Origin: an uncultured Bacteroidales bacterium
GTDB taxonomy: Bacteria > Bacteroidota > Bacteroidia > Bacteroidales > UBA932
DNA length: 64,000 bases
Assembly (NCBI GenBank): GCA_947179325.1
Contig: CAMXAU010000001.1
Location: 62,001 to 126,000, forward strand
Reading direction: 5' to 3'
In this document: positions 25,958 to 35,433 of the stretch, piece after piece
Layout: the number at the start of each line of letters is the position of its first letter
Position numbering within the stretch: the first letter of the stretch is position 1
Notes under the pieces: generated by a model
The model's database searches: none
Seen by the model: the letters and a program-made list of their open reading frames with translations, nothing else
Told to the model about the DNA's origin: nothing
Made by a program: the position numbers and the translations under genes

Positions 25958-28918
25958 TTATTCTGCCAAGGTTGGCAGAGGGCCTGTGTATGAGCGTTTC
26001 ATTCCGCCGAAGTCAAGGACTATCTTCTGGAGTACTGTTCCGGCATCTCCGCAGAGTATCTTCAGGGTGTGCCTGCCAGGCTCATTGATGTGCAGGGTGG
26101 TCTTGTTTACACGGCAGTTCCTGAGGCAGCTTTCGTACCATATCTGGGCATATTCTATTGATGAGGTAGACGGGTTCATTACCGGGCCTTCATCGATGCA
26201 TACTCCGTACTGGGTCTCAAGATTGGTTGCCTCATGGCCTGCATATCCTCTGTCTGCATTCAGTACAAATGTCGGCAGGACATATGTGTAGACGTCTACT
26301 GAGCCTTGCTCAAATGTATAGAAATCATATTCTACAAGCGGAACATCCCTGCGTCTGGTATTCTGTTTCGGCTCTTTCGGGTCACCGAGCTGGATTGCGG
26401 CGTTCTCTATGCCGAGGTTCGGGATATCTATGATCTTTATCCTGTCGTTCTCACGCTTGCGGTGGTATCCGGCAGCATCTATGGAAATGTATCCGTCATG
26501 CTGTACATATATGCCTTTTATCTCTTCAAGTGATGGAGATGCCGGGTTGAAGACAGATACGAGTATATGCTCAGAAGCTCCGGAACTGTCTGTGACAGTT
26601 ATGTTGCCGGCTATCTTTTCCCCTTGTGGGACAGCATCCCAGTCTACAGATACTTCAATCCTTTCCTCTGTGGATGTTGTTCCTGAGTTTCTGCTGAGCT
26701 TTATCCAGCCTTTATCCGCAGATGCATTCCATGAGAGTTCACCCTTGCCTTTATTGAAAATGTCAAAATAGAGGCTGCGCCTGTGGTATCTGTTGAATGC
26801 GGGCAGCATATGATAGCTTGAGACACCGTTAAGCGAGCCTTCATTCTCGGCCATGATCCCCATTTCAGGCTTTTCCGCAAGTTCTGCTGTCCTCAGTGCG
26901 GGCATCTTGAAATATGATGAGGCAAATCCCTGTCCCATTGTCATTACATGGTCCCATTTCCCGTCCAGGAGTCTGTTGTAGCCGTCTGTGATTGTACGGA
27001 GGCTGTCGTGGCATTCCCTGGCGGATTCTGCGAGCATGTCAGTGGCGGCACGGTGCTGCAGTGAATACCATCTGTTCTTCTGTCCGTCAAGCACCATCCT
27101 GTTCAGCAGTTCGCAGGCCTTGACAGGATAGTATACAGCCTGGTAGAAGCATGCCTTGTGGCTTTCCGGCATCATTGCCATCAGTGAGTCTGTCCCAGAT
27201 GCTATTTTCCTGTATGCGGCGAGTCTCCTGTCACCCTCACGGTAGTTTGCAAATGAGAAGTCCGTGTCAGTGTTGCGTTCATTGCCATGCTTGTCCGTGG
27301 CCCATTGATAGCCCCAGCCCATGAATTCAGGCTTGCGGATGAAGGCCTGGTGGTAGAATTCATCGAATATTGACAGATATTCATCATAATGCTCCTGCCC
27401 GAGCATTCCGCCAAGCCATTCTGCACGGTAGGATGCAGCGCGGCGGTAGTCGAATGAATCTATGTCATAAGCCATTGAGAGGAAGAAATCCACTGCAAAT
27501 TCGCATGACTTGATGTCACCTGAATTGAGAAGCCAGAAGCGGTCTGCAGTGGAGTCATATGCTTTCCGCAGTTCTTCGTACATGACAGTGGGGGAGGTGG
27601 TGTTCATCCATAGGTAGTCATGCGGTCGTCCGAGATAGGAAGAATGGTAATATACGCCTGAACGGCCAGGACGCAGCTGCTCCTTTGGGCTGCTGAGGCG
27701 TTTCATATAGCCATAGTTGTCGTCAGGCCATACGATTGTGACGTCTTCCGGAAGCTCAAGCCCCCTGTTGAAGACGTCCAGCACCTCTTTGTATGGTGTG
27801 AATGCCTGCGGGATGTCATCTGCCTTTTTGCCGAGGACTTCCTCAAGTATCGCACGCTGGTTTATCAATGCCTCCTGCATTGTCTTCCTCCGTGCGTCAA
27901 GGTCGTCATTCCCGCTCATTGCCCTGTCGTGCAGGCCTCGCAAAGCAAGAGTGTAGACATTCTCGTATGGGGAGGCTTCTTCCACCCTTGCCTTCAGCAC
28001 GCTGTCGACCTTTTCCCTGTTGGTGTCATAGTTCCATTCGCCATATCTGTCCCTGAACCATTCGCTTGCTGTATTCAGGAGAAGAGGCTCGCAGTGTGAT
28101 GTGGTTATTATGACAGCGTATCTGTCTGCAATTTCCTTGTTTTCCGGAATCTGGTAGAAAGCTGTTGAGGCTTCGTGCATTGCCGGTGCAAGCATATTGG
28201 CATTCAGTCTCAGGAGAAGCTCGCATACCTTGTCGTATGTTTTCGGGCCGATGTTGCCGAGGTCTTTCTCGAAATTCCTCTTGGCCCAGCGCAGCAGTCC
28301 CCAGTCTTCGTCATTGATGAATATCCCGCGATATTTCACGGACGGTGTCCTTGAGTCGAAGTCGCTTACTGAAAGTGCAATCTGTTCCTGCTTCCCAACA
28401 GGGGCATCAAGCCACCAGTACCACGGATTAACGCCTATTTCGCGGCTTATTGACATCAGACCGTAGGCGGTGCCCCTCCGGTCGCTTCCGGCGACTACAA
28501 TCGCCTTTTTAATGCCTTTACAAGGGTTGCTGACAAGCCTGATGGAATATCTTTCCCATCCTCCCTTGATTCCGGAGACATCTATCTTCCCGTTTTCTAT
28601 CATTGAATCAATCAGTCCGGAGCCTCCTATAGTGCCGGCTATTACTGCATATTGGCTGTTTCCTGCCGTGTAGCCGCTCCCGTCTATGGCGGGTGCCTTT
28701 CCTGTCACTCTTTCTATGTCGGCAGCAAGCAATTCCGCAGCAGTCCTGACTACGGCTGCATCTCCGTTGTCATAGAATATTGAGGCTGCAGTCTTTCCTG
28801 CAAGGGGGAATATGTCTTTACCGGAGCTTTTTCCGGATAATCTGACCTGTGCATATGAGGCTATCGCCGGGATACACAGCAATAATGTAATGATAAGTCT
28901 TTTATGTGTAATTCTCAT
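25958..28918 (-). CDS. GH115 alpha-glucuronidase
   Basis: A secreted enzyme of about 986 residues that removes (4-O-methyl-)glucuronic acid side groups; known GH115 members act on glucuronoxylan or glucuronidated arabinogalactan. Signal peptide 'ITLLLCIPAIASYAQ'. N-terminal alpha/beta domain (~30-190) with 'GWERYSIRLVSNP' and 'AGSDRRGTAYGLMSISREIGVNPWYWW', catalytic TIM-barrel with 'SVKYRGIFINDEDWGLLRW', 'NANMLAPAMHE', 'HCEPLLLN' and 'WPDDNYGYMKRLS', then a C-terminal beta domain (GH115_C) from ~780. The ORF-track start is four codons upstream; the inner Met gives a cleaner signal peptide. Last gene of the PUL operon. Confidence 0.92.
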   Translation of the reverse strand: MRITHKRLIITLLLCIPAIASYAQVRLSGKSSGKDIFPLAGKTAASIFYDNGDAAVVRTAAELLAADIERVTGKAPAIDGSGYTAGNSQYAVIAGTIGGSGLIDSMIENGKIDVSGIKGGWERYSIRLVSNPCKGIKKAIVVAGSDRRGTAYGLMSISREIGVNPWYWWLDAPVGKQEQIALSVSDFDSRTPSVKYRGIFINDEDWGLLRWAKRNFEKDLGNIGPKTYDKVCELLLRLNANMLAPAMHEASTAFYQIPENKEIADRYAVIITTSHCEPLLLNTASEWFRDRYGEWNYDTNREKVDSVLKARVEEASPYENVYTLALRGLHDRAMSGNDDLDARRKTMQEALINQRAILEEVLGKKADDIPQAFTPYKEVLDVFNRGLELPEDVTIVWPDDNYGYMKRLSSPKEQLRPGRSGVYYHSSYLGRPHDYLWMNTTSPTVMYEELRKAYDSTADRFWLLNSGDIKSCEFAVDFFLSMAYDIDSFDYRRAASYRAEWLGGMLGQEHYDEYLSIFDEFYHQAFIRKPEFMGWGYQWATDKHGNERNTDTDFSFANYREGDRRLAAYRKIASGTDSLMAMMPESHKACFYQAVYYPVKACELLNRMVLDGQKNRWYSLQHRAATDMLAESARECHDSLRTITDGYNRLLDGKWDHVMTMGQGFASSYFKMPALRTAELAEKPEMGIMAENEGSLNGVSSYHMLPAFNRYHRRSLYFDIFNKGKGELSWNASADKGWIKLSRNSGTTSTEERIEVSVDWDAVPQGEKIAGNITVTDSSGASEHILVSVFNPASPSLEEIKGIYVQHDGYISIDAAGYHRKRENDRIKIIDIPNLGIENAAIQLGDPKEPKQNTRRRDVPLVEYDFYTFEQGSVDVYTYVLPTFVLNADRGYAGHEATNLETQYGVCIDEGPVMNPSTSSIEYAQIWYESCLRNCRVNKTTLHINEPGRHTLKILCGDAGTVLQKIVLDFGGMKRSYTGPLPTLAE

Positions 28919-29028
28919 TGATATCGGCATGTCTTGTTATATTCAGTCTCTATCCATTCTATTGAAATGACCAGCCGCCTGTAAAAGACGGCTGGCCTGT
29001 CTGTTATTGCCTTGTGCAGGTCGGGATA

Positions 29029-30399
29029 TTATTCAGTATATGACTTGCATCCCATGTAAAGCTCGGCTATCTGCATGGCATTTCCTGTCCTGTCGGCATT
29101 TGCATCAGAAGGATTGTTGAAATATCCATAGCAGCGGTCTTTCTGCTTCAGGATGAACTTGATGTATCTGTACTCCTTCACATTGTCAAACAGTGCTTTC
29201 CCAGATTCCAGCGGATATACGGTTTCAGCGGTGTGGGAAGGCGTGCTCCTGGCGTTGAAACCTTCGATTCCGGTCGCTATTGTCTCCCATGCTGAATTGT
29301 CGTTGCTTCCCTGAATTTCGCTGATACGTGTGACGAATACAGCACGGTCATCGCCATGGTTGCTGATGTTGACTGTGCGGAAATAGTTTACTGCCTGGCT
29401 CTTTTTCATGTCTATGATGAAATACACTCCGTCTGTCTCCAGTGACTGGCTGTTTCCTCCGGGACGCTGGTATACAAATGCTGTCCCGTTTGATGCAGTC
29501 GGAAGCCCTGCTGAGCCAGAGGCCGCTGTACGGTTTACTATATATCTTCCGTCAAGCATCGCGTATCTGTAGCAGTTGCGCTGTACATCGCTTGAATTCC
29601 ACTGGTCTTTCTTGCTGGCGTCGTTAATCCAGCAGAACTCCGTAAGTTCCCAGCCTCCGTCCGTGTGTGGCATACCGTTCCATTGGGCGGCAGTGTTTCC
29701 CATGATCTCACGTGCCTTGCCCTCCCTGTCGCCAGGGAAACGCTCGTATTCTATCCATCTAAAGAATTTCAGATCTATTGTCGCCGGATGTACATCCGAC
29801 ACTTCTGCTGCCGCAGTGACAGTCGTTTCGCCAAGCTTATGGATTGTAAGGATGCCGTCGGAGTCAATTGTCGCGACATCTTCGTTTGAAGATGAGAACA
29901 TGACAGGCTCGTTCGCATCCTCAGTGAGGGATTCTGAACCTATGTAGAGACGTTTTTTCATGTCTACGCTTCCTGTCTCTATGTCATATTCGTTTTCTCC
30001 GGCCTTGAAGCTGAGCTGTGTAATCGATATGTATGGAGGTTTTACGACAGTTACAGGGAATTCCGCATTTATCCCGTCCATCCCTATGTAGACTGTTATT
30101 ATGCATTCACCTACTTTGAGCGCGGTAAGGATACCCTGGTCGCTTACATCTGCTACGGACGGGTCAGATGATTCATATCGCTGTGCCGTGTTGGTGGCAT
30201 CCAATGGAAGTGCAGAGATATGCTCCGGGAGTGAGACGGTGCTTCCAAGCATTACTTCAAGCCCGGAAGACAAGGTCTCGTCGAAAACAACCTGGTCGAC
30301 AGGTGCATTGTTTATGCTTCCTGTAACAGGGATATTGTCGTTGCAGCTGACCGCGATCATGGCTATGGCTGCAAGGATATATAGTGCTGTCTTTTTCAT
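29029..30399 (-). CDS. surface lipoprotein with bacterial Ig-like domains, likely glycan-binding (SusE/F position)
   Basis: About 456 residues from the preferred start 'MKKTALYIL' (nine codons inside the ORF-track start), with lipobox 'IAVSCND'. Two Ig-like group 2 repeats are visible: one around 'YESSDPSVADVSDQGILTALKVGECIITV', another around 'FSSSNEDVATIDSDGILTIHKLGETTVTA'. The C-terminal half (~220-456) has the look of a discoidin/F5-8C-like beta-sandwich ('YFIIDMKKSQAVNYFRTVNI', 'YRYIKFILK'). It occupies the place directly after susD where surface glycan-binding proteins are encoded. Binding of the PUL glycan is inferred from position and domain type, not from recognised binding residues. 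Confidence 0.75.
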   Translation of the reverse strand: MKKTALYILAAIAMIAVSCNDNIPVTGSINNAPVDQVVFDETLSSGLEVMLGSTVSLPEHISALPLDATNTAQRYESSDPSVADVSDQGILTALKVGECIITVYIGMDGINAEFPVTVVKPPYISITQLSFKAGENEYDIETGSVDMKKRLYIGSESLTEDANEPVMFSSSNEDVATIDSDGILTIHKLGETTVTAAAEVSDVHPATIDLKFFRWIEYERFPGDREGKAREIMGNTAAQWNGMPHTDGGWELTEFCWINDASKKDQWNSSDVQRNCYRYAMLDGRYIVNRTAASGSAGLPTASNGTAFVYQRPGGNSQSLETDGVYFIIDMKKSQAVNYFRTVNISNHGDDRAVFVTRISEIQGSNDNSAWETIATGIEGFNARSTPSHTAETVYPLESGKALFDNVKEYRYIKFILKQKDRCYGYFNNPSDANADRTGNAMQIAELYMGCKSYTE

Positions 30400-30419
30400 G
30401 CTGTAAAATGATTTATATG

Positions 30420-32240
30420 TTACCATCCAGGGTTCTGCACGAGGATTCCGCCTTCGCTTCTCTTGATTTCGTCAAGAGGGATAGGATACAGGTAGTTCTT
30501 TTCCATGAATGATCTCGGGTTGAAGTTCATCCTTGTGTAGAAGCCATCCTCTTCTGTCCTGTATGTGTTCAGTTTTGTCATGTCTTTGTTGAGTATCTGC
30601 ACACCAAGCAGCCATCGGCATAGGTCGAAGTAGCGCTGTCCTTCGGTGCACAGCTCAATCCTGCTCTCACGGCGTATCGCATCACGGAGCTTTGTGTAGC
30701 TGCCTGCTATGTCAGGGTTGCATTCCTCAAGGTCAGGAATACCTGCGCGGTTACGTATCTTGTTGACATATACGAGAATGTCCGGATCAGTGCCTTTGCT
30801 CTGCTCGTTGAGCATCTCGGCATAGAGGAGGTAGAACTCTGCAAGCCTGAAGATGATGGAAGGACGGTATTTGCTTGAAACCAGCCCTGTCCCGTTTCCG
30901 AGTTTCCTGTAGTAGCGTTTGTAGACCATATGCCCGGTATTCGGCTCTCCGTCGCCTCTTCCTGCACCTGATGTCCCGCCGAATGCGAAATCTACCCTTT
31001 TCCCGCTTGAAGCCCATTTCATTCCAGTGAATGTGACGCTGCTGTAGAAGCGCGGTTCACGGTTGAGGTACATTCCATAGACGTCATATCCGTCCATCTG
31101 GCCCCATGTCTCTTCGTTGTACAGGTCTGATGCATCCATGAAGCTTTCGTCCTTGATAGGCTTTCCGTCGGAGCAGTAGAAATCATCAACAAGCTCCTGC
31201 AGCATGTCTACTCCATTGAGTCCGCCATATTCTCCTCGAGGGGTCGCATGTCCGTCGAATGTCTCCTGGCTGAGGCCTCCCCAGCTGTTGGTGGTAGTGG
31301 CCCATATAATCTCCTTGTTGTATTCCTGGAATACGTTGTAGAGGTCTTCAGCAGGGTTGTCCGTGTCAAGAAGCTCATATCTGCCTGCTTCAGCATAGTC
31401 AAGGAATTCCCTCAGGTATTTGACCGCATTTGCGACTTTTTCATCTTTTGTGCCTGCATCCGGGAACAGTTTCTTGCCGTCTTTGTTGGCCAGGTTCTGC
31501 CCGTATTCCCAGCTTCCGTTGAAGAGCGGGCTGGCTGCATATGCCCAGAGCTTTGCCCTGTATGCCATGGCTACGCCTTTTGTAGGGACACCGCGCATCA
31601 GTTCATTGTCATAGTATGACTCCTGGTACATGTCCTGCATACATTCATACAGTTCATTGTCAATCCATGCCACGACTTCATCCACAGAGTTCCTTTCGAG
31701 GTTAGGGAGGTTGTCAAGCGTGTATGACCTGTCGACAATCGGAATAGGGCCGTACATCTCGAAGAGGTAATAATGGTACATTGCACGCATGAACCTTGCA
31801 TTCGCCTTGTAGAGCCTCATCTCCTCTTCGCTGATGCTCGGTGCATCAGGGCCGCCCTCTTCTGTCAGCGGATGGGCCATCTCCAGGAATATGTTGGCCT
31901 GGCGGATTGTGCCGTACAGCCTTGTCCACCTGTGGTTATGGCTCAGGCTGGAATTCCAGTTGCTGTATTTGCCGTATTTGAGGTGCTCGCGGGTATATAC
32001 CTCGTCCGAATATCCTGTCCATGCATTTCCCATGGCGTTTGTTGCCCCCCAGACATTTGAGTAGTCAGGACGGTCAGTGTATATCTGTCCATACCATTTC
32101 TTGGTACGGTCGACATTGTTGAAGATGGTCTCGAAGCTTGAGATTCCACCAAGTTCATCGGAGACATCGAGATAGTCGCATGAAACGATTGAGCATGCGG
32201 CCAAGGCTCCTGCCAGAACTCTTTTAAATATATTTTTCAT
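30420..32240 (-). CDS. SusD/RagB-family outer-membrane lipoprotein
   Basis: A 606-residue glycan-capturing lid that pairs with the SusC transporter. Lipoprotein signal 'ALAACSIVSCDYLDV'. TPR-rich SusD fold with 'NARFMRAMYHYYLFEMYGPIPIVD' early and the hallmark C-terminal segment 'IRRESRIELCTEGQRYFDLCRW', ending with 'NYLYPIPLDEIKRSEGGILVQNPGW' (the usual SusD finish). Immediately after susC (14 bases). Confidence 0.96.
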   Translation of the reverse strand: MKNIFKRVLAGALAACSIVSCDYLDVSDELGGISSFETIFNNVDRTKKWYGQIYTDRPDYSNVWGATNAMGNAWTGYSDEVYTREHLKYGKYSNWNSSLSHNHRWTRLYGTIRQANIFLEMAHPLTEEGGPDAPSISEEEMRLYKANARFMRAMYHYYLFEMYGPIPIVDRSYTLDNLPNLERNSVDEVVAWIDNELYECMQDMYQESYYDNELMRGVPTKGVAMAYRAKLWAYAASPLFNGSWEYGQNLANKDGKKLFPDAGTKDEKVANAVKYLREFLDYAEAGRYELLDTDNPAEDLYNVFQEYNKEIIWATTTNSWGGLSQETFDGHATPRGEYGGLNGVDMLQELVDDFYCSDGKPIKDESFMDASDLYNEETWGQMDGYDVYGMYLNREPRFYSSVTFTGMKWASSGKRVDFAFGGTSGAGRGDGEPNTGHMVYKRYYRKLGNGTGLVSSKYRPSIIFRLAEFYLLYAEMLNEQSKGTDPDILVYVNKIRNRAGIPDLEECNPDIAGSYTKLRDAIRRESRIELCTEGQRYFDLCRWLLGVQILNKDMTKLNTYRTEEDGFYTRMNFNPRSFMEKNYLYPIPLDEIKRSEGGILVQNPGW

Positions 32241-32254
32241 ATTCAGTCTTGTCT

Positions 32255-35200
32255 TTAGAAGTTAACTTCAACTCCGATTGAGAAGGAATGCGACATAGGG
32301 TAGCTTACTCCCTTGTTCCTGTTTCCCTGCTCCGGATCCCAGAATTTGATCTTGTCGAACACTGCAAGGTTCTCACCGAGAAGGTATATGCGTACTCCGC
32401 TGAGCCTTACTGCGCGCAGTGCCTTTTCAGGAAGGATATATCCTATCTCCACGTTCTTGAGGCGAAGGAAGCTTCCGTCCCTGAGCCACCATGTGCTCGG
32501 CTCATCGTTTATGCTGTTTCCGTATCCTACGTGAAGCCTTGGTGAGAATACATCCTGGCTCGGGTTATCCTCTGTCCAGCGGTCAAGGAATGCTGTGCGG
32601 TAATTGCCTTTCTCTACTCCCCAGTTGAATGGCCAGAACGTGCTGTTGCCTGACGCCAGGAGTATAGAAGTGTTGGCTACTCCGGAGAAGAATACACTGG
32701 CATAGATTCCTTTCCATTCAGCATTGAATCCGAATCCGTAGTTTATTTCAGGTGTCTGGTATGGATGCCCGACGCCCCTTACCATGTCATTGGAGTCGAT
32801 TATGCCGTCATTGTTCATGTCCACGTACTTGATGTCTCCAGGTCCTACAAGGCCTCCGAGTGCCGGTACAGGCAGTCCCGGGCGCAATTGATAGCTGTAG
32901 GTCCCGTTGTCGTTCATGGACCTGATGAAATCATCTTCAGTATAGAGGCGTTCAGCAATGTAGAGAGTCTGCTCGTTGATACGTGTACCTGTAACTCTCT
33001 GGTATTCTTCTGTTGGCGGAAGCTCGTCTATCTCAAGCACCTTGTTGCGGGCGAATGTGAATGTTCCGCGTGCGCTGAGCTTCCAGTCACCGAACCTCTT
33101 TGTCATGTCGATGCTTGCGTCTACTCCCTGGTTAAGCACCTTTCCGTAGTTCTGCCAAGGCTTTTCATGGAATCCGGCATAGCCCGGGATGGTGTTTCTC
33201 TGGAGAAGGATGCTCGAGCGGACGTTATAGAAATAGTCTGCCTGGATCTGTATGGCCCTGTCGAAGAATGCGAGGTCAAGTCCTACGTTTGTCTTGTCCT
33301 CAATCTCCCATCCGAGGGTCTCGTTGACGAACTGGAGGTCATATATGCCGGCCCCAAGGCCGTTGCTGGCTCCGTTGCTGGCTATTCCCTGGTTGAAAGT
33401 ATGGCCGCTCTGCGAGAATGTTGCGCGGTAGAGGAAACGGCTTGTGCCTGTGTCGTCATTACCAGTGCGTCCGAATGATGCGCGTATCTTTGCCGAGCTG
33501 AGGACATCCTTTACTGACTGCGGATACCATTTCTCGTTTGAGATCACATAGCTGGCGCCGACTGCGGGGAAGAATCCGAAGCGGTTCTTCTTTGCGAATG
33601 TCTCGCTTCCTGTATATCCAAAGTTGGCTTCTATGAAGTAGCGGTTGTCATAGCCGTATGTGACACGTCCGACTATGCCCTGTTTCCTGTACTGGAGTAC
33701 TACATCGTGCTTCTGTGTCTCTTTCTGGTTGTAGAGCACCATGGCGCCCACCGCGTGCTTGCCGGCGAATACATTGTTGTACTGCAGGGCTGCTTCAATA
33801 TATATCTTGCGGTTGTAGCTGCTTCCGGTGAATTCAACCTCCTTCACATCTGGGGAGCCTGCAACTATCTGGTTGAGGATAAGTTCCCCTGTCTCCGGGT
33901 CGCGTCCCGTGGCATGGTATTTAGAAGGTCCGTAGTTGCGCAGCTTGGATGCACCGCTTTCAAGGTCAAAGCTGACAGCCGCCCTTGCGCTGAGTCCCTT
34001 GGTTATGAATTTAAGGTCCTGGTTGAGATTCACCTTCGACTGTATCTTGGTCGTGTATTCCCTCCTGTATCCCTGCTGGTAGAGCATGTAGTAAGGGTTC
34101 CTGTTGTTGGCGTCAGTCTCTTTCTCGTATGTGGACACAGATCCGTCACTATAGACCATAGGGAAGAGGTGAGGTGGAGTGTGGAGCATGAATACGAATA
34201 CGTCGTCAGGGGAGCGGTTTGCTGTCCTTCTCATTGTATACTGTCCTGCCAGGTCGATGCTGAGCTGTGTTGTCTTGCTGACCTTCAGGTCTATGTTGCT
34301 TCTGAGGTTGAAACGGTCGTATGAGAAGTTGCTGTTGTATTTAGACTCGGGGTTCTGCTTGAACACACCGTCTTTCTGCTGGTATCCTGCCGACACAAAA
34401 TATTTTGCGTTCTCTGCTCCTCCGCGGAAGTTGAGCGTATATCTCTGTCCGTGCACTGTCCTTGCTATGAGGTCTGTCCACTTGGCGTTAGGATAGAGGT
34501 CATTGTCCGCCCCCTGCTCGTACAGGCTGATCAGCTCGTCAGAATATTTCTTGTCCATGCCGTCATTGTAGCACGCCTCGTTAGCCAGCCTCATGTAGTC
34601 CCATGAATCTACGAACTGTGGAATCCTGTATGGCACTGAGAGGTTCTGCTCGATGCGCAGCTGTATCTTAGGCTTGGATATCTGGCCTCGCTTTGTTGTC
34701 ACGATGATTACACCGTTTGCGCCCTCTGCACCGTACATTGCCGTTGCTGCGGCATCCTTCAGGAGACTGAAGCTTTCTATCTCGTCGGCGTCGAGGTCAG
34801 ATATCGAACGCGGTACACCGTCGACAAGCACGAGGGGAGATGTACCTCCCTTGAAGGAGCTTACACCGCGGATCCAGAATTCCGCATCATCGCGTCCCGG
34901 CTCAGAGTTCCTCTGTACCGCGATAAGTCCTGGAAGCTGTCCCTGTATGCTGGACGTGATGTTTGTGGAGGTTACTTTCAGGTCATCGCTTGTTATTGTT
35001 GAAAGGGAGCTGACCACAGCCTGGCGTTTCTGTGCTCCATATGCCACTACCACAGCCTCTTCTGCCATAAGGGCATCAGGTGTCAGCTGTACGTTCAGCG
35101 TATTGTTCTGCCTCGGTGTCACAGTCTTCTCAAGGAAGCCTATGAAATTGAATGTCAGCTGGTCTTTAGGAGAAATGTCTATGACATACATGCCATCAAG

Positions 35201-35383
35201 GTTGGTTGTCGTACCGACCTCTGTACCTTTGATATAGACGTATGCACCCGGTAAAGGTCCACCGTTCTCGTCTGTGACGGTACCGGTTATGCGCCGTTTG
35301 CCGTCGTCCTGTGCGTATACACTGCATAGCCCTGTTGAGACAAACAGTGTAACAGACATCAGAAATCTGTAAAATCCTTTCAT
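32255..35383 (-). CDS. SusC/RagA-family TonB-dependent outer-membrane transporter
   Basis: A 1042-residue importer for PUL oligosaccharides. Signal peptide to about residue 24, a carboxypeptidase-D-like N-terminal extension (~30-105, 'RITGTVTDENGGPLPGAYVYIKG'), a TonB-box-like 'EEAVVVAYGAQKRQ', plug domain with 'ELLKDAAATAMYGAEGANGVIIVTTKRG'-type sequence, a 22-strand barrel, and a C-terminal 'SFSIGVEVNF'. Complete. It belongs to the operon GH43-GH105-GH105-susC-susD-lipoprotein-GH115. Confidence 0.96.
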   Translation of the reverse strand: MKGFYRFLMSVTLFVSTGLCSVYAQDDGKRRITGTVTDENGGPLPGAYVYIKGTEVGTTTNLDGMYVIDISPKDQLTFNFIGFLEKTVTPRQNNTLNVQLTPDALMAEEAVVVAYGAQKRQAVVSSLSTITSDDLKVTSTNITSSIQGQLPGLIAVQRNSEPGRDDAEFWIRGVSSFKGGTSPLVLVDGVPRSISDLDADEIESFSLLKDAAATAMYGAEGANGVIIVTTKRGQISKPKIQLRIEQNLSVPYRIPQFVDSWDYMRLANEACYNDGMDKKYSDELISLYEQGADNDLYPNAKWTDLIARTVHGQRYTLNFRGGAENAKYFVSAGYQQKDGVFKQNPESKYNSNFSYDRFNLRSNIDLKVSKTTQLSIDLAGQYTMRRTANRSPDDVFVFMLHTPPHLFPMVYSDGSVSTYEKETDANNRNPYYMLYQQGYRREYTTKIQSKVNLNQDLKFITKGLSARAAVSFDLESGASKLRNYGPSKYHATGRDPETGELILNQIVAGSPDVKEVEFTGSSYNRKIYIEAALQYNNVFAGKHAVGAMVLYNQKETQKHDVVLQYRKQGIVGRVTYGYDNRYFIEANFGYTGSETFAKKNRFGFFPAVGASYVISNEKWYPQSVKDVLSSAKIRASFGRTGNDDTGTSRFLYRATFSQSGHTFNQGIASNGASNGLGAGIYDLQFVNETLGWEIEDKTNVGLDLAFFDRAIQIQADYFYNVRSSILLQRNTIPGYAGFHEKPWQNYGKVLNQGVDASIDMTKRFGDWKLSARGTFTFARNKVLEIDELPPTEEYQRVTGTRINEQTLYIAERLYTEDDFIRSMNDNGTYSYQLRPGLPVPALGGLVGPGDIKYVDMNNDGIIDSNDMVRGVGHPYQTPEINYGFGFNAEWKGIYASVFFSGVANTSILLASGNSTFWPFNWGVEKGNYRTAFLDRWTEDNPSQDVFSPRLHVGYGNSINDEPSTWWLRDGSFLRLKNVEIGYILPEKALRAVRLSGVRIYLLGENLAVFDKIKFWDPEQGNRNKGVSYPMSHSFSIGVEVNF

Positions 35384-35433
35384 TGGACTGTTAGTTTAGA
35401 GTTAATTATGAAATGAATGATATTGTTCCGTAG

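Noticed and set aside
32765-33478. 237-residue plus-strand ORF
   Set aside because: It is antisense to the SusC barrel and has no start signal or family pattern.
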